Shown here: piece after piece, positions 7,275 to 8,825 of the stretch
Layout: the number at the start of each line of letters is the position of its first letter
Position numbering within the stretch: the first letter of the stretch is position 1
The notes under the pieces: generated by a model
Told to the model about the DNA's origin: nothing
What the model saw: only the letters and a program-made list of their open reading frames with translations
The model's database searches: none
Assembly: GCA_964584995.1 (NCBI GenBank)
Contig: CAZPCA010000110.1
Location: 1-8,825 of the forward strand
Source of the DNA: JAJTFW01 sp964584995
Lineage (GTDB): Bacteria; Bacteroidota; Bacteroidia; AKYH767-A; OLB10
DNA length: 8,825 nt
Direction of reading: 5' to 3'
Made by a program: the position numbers and the translations under genes

Positions 7275-7282
7275 CAAATATA
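7275..7282 (-). promoter_or_regulatory. -7 promoter element of mqnB (TATATTTG)
   Basis: The minus-strand sequence TATATTTG is an exact match to the Bacteroidota -7 consensus TAnnTTTG, with only AGCC between it and the GTG start. The -33 region is weak (TTAG, 18 nt upstream). If transcription starts at the usual distance from the element, the first base would be at or next to the GTG, giving a leaderless message. Confidence 0.5.
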
Positions 7283-7338
7283 GTTCAAACACTTGATAAT
7301 CTAACGATTACTTTAACTGCACTTTGCAGAAAAAGCCC

Positions 7339-7346
7339 TAATTTTG
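7339..7346 (+). promoter_or_regulatory. -7 promoter element of the PTPS-folE-fabD run (TAATTTTG)
   Basis: TAATTTTG matches TAnnTTTG exactly and is followed by CC, as is common in these promoters. It lies 25 nt before the ATG at 7372. A TTTG at 7323-7326 is too close (12 nt) to be a normal -33; TTTAA at 7312-7316 is at a better distance but a poor match. It is the only good promoter candidate upstream of the three-gene plus-strand run. Confidence 0.5.
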
Positions 7347-7371
7347 CCTTCCTTATTTGGTCACTCCCACT

Positions 7372-7791
7372 ATGCTCTATATCACCCGAAAAGAACGCTT
7401 CAATGCAGCCCATAAACTTTACCGTGAGGAATGGAGCAATGAAAAAAACATGGAGGTGTTCGGCAAATGCTCGAACCCCAACTGGCACGGACATAACTAT
7501 GATCTTTTTGTGACGGTGAAAGGCCAGGTACAACCCGAAACAGGATTCGTCATTGACCTGAAATTCCTCAGCAATCTTATCAAGGAAAAGGTCATCGACA
7601 AGCTTGACCACCAGAACATCAATATCGATGTGGATTTCATGCAAGGAAAAATGGCGAGTACCGAAATACTTGCACTTGCCATCTGGAATCAACTGGACGA
7701 GCCTATCCGTGCACAAGGGTGTTTCCTTCACAGCGTTAAACTGTACGAAACGGAAAATAATTTTGTAGAATATTTCGGAGAAAATAACTGA
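7372..7791 (+). CDS. queD: 6-pyruvoyl-tetrahydropterin synthase / 6-carboxytetrahydropterin synthase family (QueD, COG0720), PTPS-II-like
   Basis: This 139-residue enzyme of the T-fold pterin family acts on 7,8-dihydroneopterin triphosphate, the product of FolE, encoded directly downstream. Zinc ligands are H14 (FNAAHKLY), H39 and H41 (WHGHNY). The catalytic Cys is C33, with D79-H80 in LDHQN and the pterin-anchoring E126 in LYETENN. STEILA (96-101) is also typical. The Cys-to-HGH spacing (C-x5-HGH, CSNPNWHGH), the FGKC lead-in and the LYREEWSNEKN insert strongly resemble animal 6-pyruvoyltetrahydropterin synthase, while classic bacterial QueD has C-x3-HGH. So the product could be 6-pyruvoyltetrahydropterin (biopterin-type) or the queuosine precursor. 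The gene name follows the family and is not proof of function. The ATG at 7372 is preferred to an in-frame TTG at 7357 because the family starts with an ME/MLYITR-like strand. Confidence 0.88.
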   Translation: MLYITRKERFNAAHKLYREEWSNEKNMEVFGKCSNPNWHGHNYDLFVTVKGQVQPETGFVIDLKFLSNLIKEKVIDKLDHQNINIDVDFMQGKMASTEILALAIWNQLDEPIRAQGCFLHSVKLYETENNFVEYFGENN

Positions 7792-7795
7792 TACT

Positions 7796-8428
7796 GTGAG
7801 CAAGGAACCCAAAAGTCCGCACGACGAAGATCTCGACGGCTACGCGAAGATAGACGTGTACAACGCGGAAAAAATCGATGAGCTATCGCGGCATTATCAC
7901 GATATACTAAAAGCCGTAGGTGAAGATCCGGAGCGGGAGGGTATACGTAAGACTCCGGAACGCGCGGCACGCGCCATACAGTATCTTACTCATGGCTACG
8001 ATCTGGATCCGGTTGCCATTCTCAACTCCGCAAAATTCAGGGAGGACTACAAGCAGATGGTGATTGTCAAGGACATCGAGCTCTACAGTATGTGTGAGCA
8101 TCACCTGCTGCCCTTTTTCGGCAAAGCTCACGTCGCCTATATTCCCAACCATCACATTGTAGGTCTGAGCAAAATCCCACGCATTGTCGACGCATTCTCA
8201 CGCCGTCTACAAGTACAGGAAAGACTAACCACACAAATACGCGACTGCATCCAGGAGACACTACAACCACTCGGCGTGGCCGTAGTCATCGAAGCCCAGC
8301 ACTTGTGCATGCAGATGCGCGGGGTACAGAAACAGAACTCCACCACCACCACCTCTGCCTTCACCGGCGAATTTGAAAACGACCGTACCCGCAGCGAATT
8401 CATCTCGCTCATCCGTAACAAACAATAG
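7796..8428 (+). CDS. folE: GTP cyclohydrolase I (type IA, zinc-dependent)
   Basis: FolE converts GTP to 7,8-dihydroneopterin triphosphate and formate, the first step to folate, biopterin and queuosine. The 210-residue protein shows the family order: GEDPEREGIRKTPERAARA (42-60), IELYSMCEHHLLPFFGKAHVAY (from 94), VGLSKIPRIVDAF (122-134), RLQVQERLT (137-145) and QHLCMQMRGV (168-177). Zinc ligands C100, H103 and C171 match E. coli C110, H113 and C181, so it is the zinc-bound form. H102 is also kept. The start is taken as GTG at 7796, 4 bp after the upstream stop; there is no earlier ATG and the next Met (M88) is inside the conserved core. The tight spacing to the pterin synthase gene implies one operon and substrate hand-over. 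Confidence 0.95.
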   Translation: MSKEPKSPHDEDLDGYAKIDVYNAEKIDELSRHYHDILKAVGEDPEREGIRKTPERAARAIQYLTHGYDLDPVAILNSAKFREDYKQMVIVKDIELYSMCEHHLLPFFGKAHVAYIPNHHIVGLSKIPRIVDAFSRRLQVQERLTTQIRDCIQETLQPLGVAVVIEAQHLCMQMRGVQKQNSTTTTSAFTGEFENDRTRSEFISLIRNKQ

Positions 8429-8455
8429 CAAGCCAATATCAATACTTCCATTAGC

Positions 8456-8825
8456 ATGAAAGCCTACATTTTCCCGGGACAAGGATCCCAGTTCCCTGGC
8501 ATGGGGAAAGAACTCTACGAACAGGGTGGCCTTGCAGCAGAACTGTTCGAGACTGCCAACAATGTGATCGGCTTCAGGATTTCAGACCTGATGTTCAACG
8601 GTACGGAAGAGGACCTACGGCAGACCAACGTCACACAGCCCGCCATCTTCATCCACTCGGTTATTCAGGCCATGTCCATGGGCGATAGTTTCCAGCCGGA
8701 CATGGTAGCAGGTCATTCACTGGGCGAATTCTCCGCACTGGTCGCGAACGGTGTTCTGCAGTTCGAAGATGGACTGCGGCTCGTCATGGAACGTGCCAAT
8801 GCCATGCAGGCGGCCTGCGAAGCGG
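8456..8825 (+). CDS. fabD: Malonyl-CoA:ACP transacylase, N-terminal part (cut by window edge)
   Basis: FabD moves malonyl from CoA to acyl carrier protein for fatty acid elongation in the cytoplasm. The first 123 residues are present. They start with YIFPGQGSQFPGMG (4-17), whose GQGSQ forms part of the oxyanion hole, then TQPAIF (60-65), and the nucleophile elbow GHSLGEFSAL (86-95) with catalytic S88. R113 in MERANAMQ corresponds to the Arg that binds the malonyl carboxylate, so malonyl specificity is likely. The ATG lies 27 bp after the folE stop with no terminator between, so it may be read from the same transcript. The gene continues beyond 8825; about 170 residues should be missing compared with the usual ~290-310. 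Confidence 0.95.
   Translation, partial: MKAYIFPGQGSQFPGMGKELYEQGGLAAELFETANNVIGFRISDLMFNGTEEDLRQTNVTQPAIFIHSVIQAMSMGDSFQPDMVAGHSLGEFSALVANGVLQFEDGLRLVMERANAMQAACEA

Noticed and set aside
7357..7371. In-frame TTG as an upstream start for the pterin synthase
   Set aside because: The added five residues (MVTPT) are not part of the family, and the ATG at 7372 gives the usual N-terminus.
8339..8356. Short CCACCACCACC repeat in folE
   Set aside because: It simply encodes the Thr run in NSTTTTSAF, a normal conserved part of GTP cyclohydrolase I.

Overview
The window reads as a chromosomal segment of a member of the Bacteroidota, carrying mostly metabolic genes. The main clues are a DUF2723-type GT-C membrane protein, the near absence of Shine-Dalgarno sequences, matches to the Bacteroidota -7 promoter element TAnnTTTG just upstream of several starts, and a short-form phosphatidylserine decarboxylase. 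A futalosine hydrolase points away from Bacteroides-type lineages, which use the classical menaquinone route, and towards a Chitinophaga/Sphingobacteria/Cytophaga-like lineage. That placement is inference from gene content. A 100-base run of N at 5628-5727 shows this is a scaffolded draft assembly.

Layout, left to right. Positions 1-3326 hold a plus-strand cluster: the C-terminal part of a spermidine-synthase-like methyltransferase, a multi-pass DUF2723 protein, and a membrane-anchored COG4324-type zinc aminopeptidase whose ATG overlaps the DUF2723 stop by one base. After a 99-bp AT-rich spacer comes a hexameric-type glutamate dehydrogenase with a lysine-rich N-terminal extension. A strong intrinsic terminator follows, then phosphatidylserine decarboxylase. 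Convergent to psd, with 2 bp between the stop codons, lies a secreted VWA-domain protein on the minus strand. The assembly gap interrupts this gene, and its true C-terminus lies in a different frame from the one that runs straight through the 100 N. Upstream of it on the same strand is mqnB (futalosine hydrolase). A 101-bp divergent intergenic region separates mqnB from a plus-strand run: a 6-pyruvoyl-tetrahydropterin synthase family protein, GTP cyclohydrolase I (folE), and the start of fabD.

How the genes fit together. FolE makes 7,8-dihydroneopterin triphosphate, which is the substrate of the PTPS/QueD-family enzyme encoded 4 bp upstream, so these two form a real pathway pair. The PTPS protein has the C-x5-HGH spacing of animal tetrahydrobiopterin-pathway enzymes, so its product may be 6-pyruvoyltetrahydropterin rather than, or as well as, the queuosine precursor. 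MqnB (menaquinone), Psd (phosphatidylethanolamine) and FabD (fatty acids) are membrane and cofactor housekeeping functions. The DUF2723/aminopeptidase pair is the least understood part. I found no mobile element, CRISPR array, RNA gene or clear defence system, and no stretch over 300 bases without a gene.
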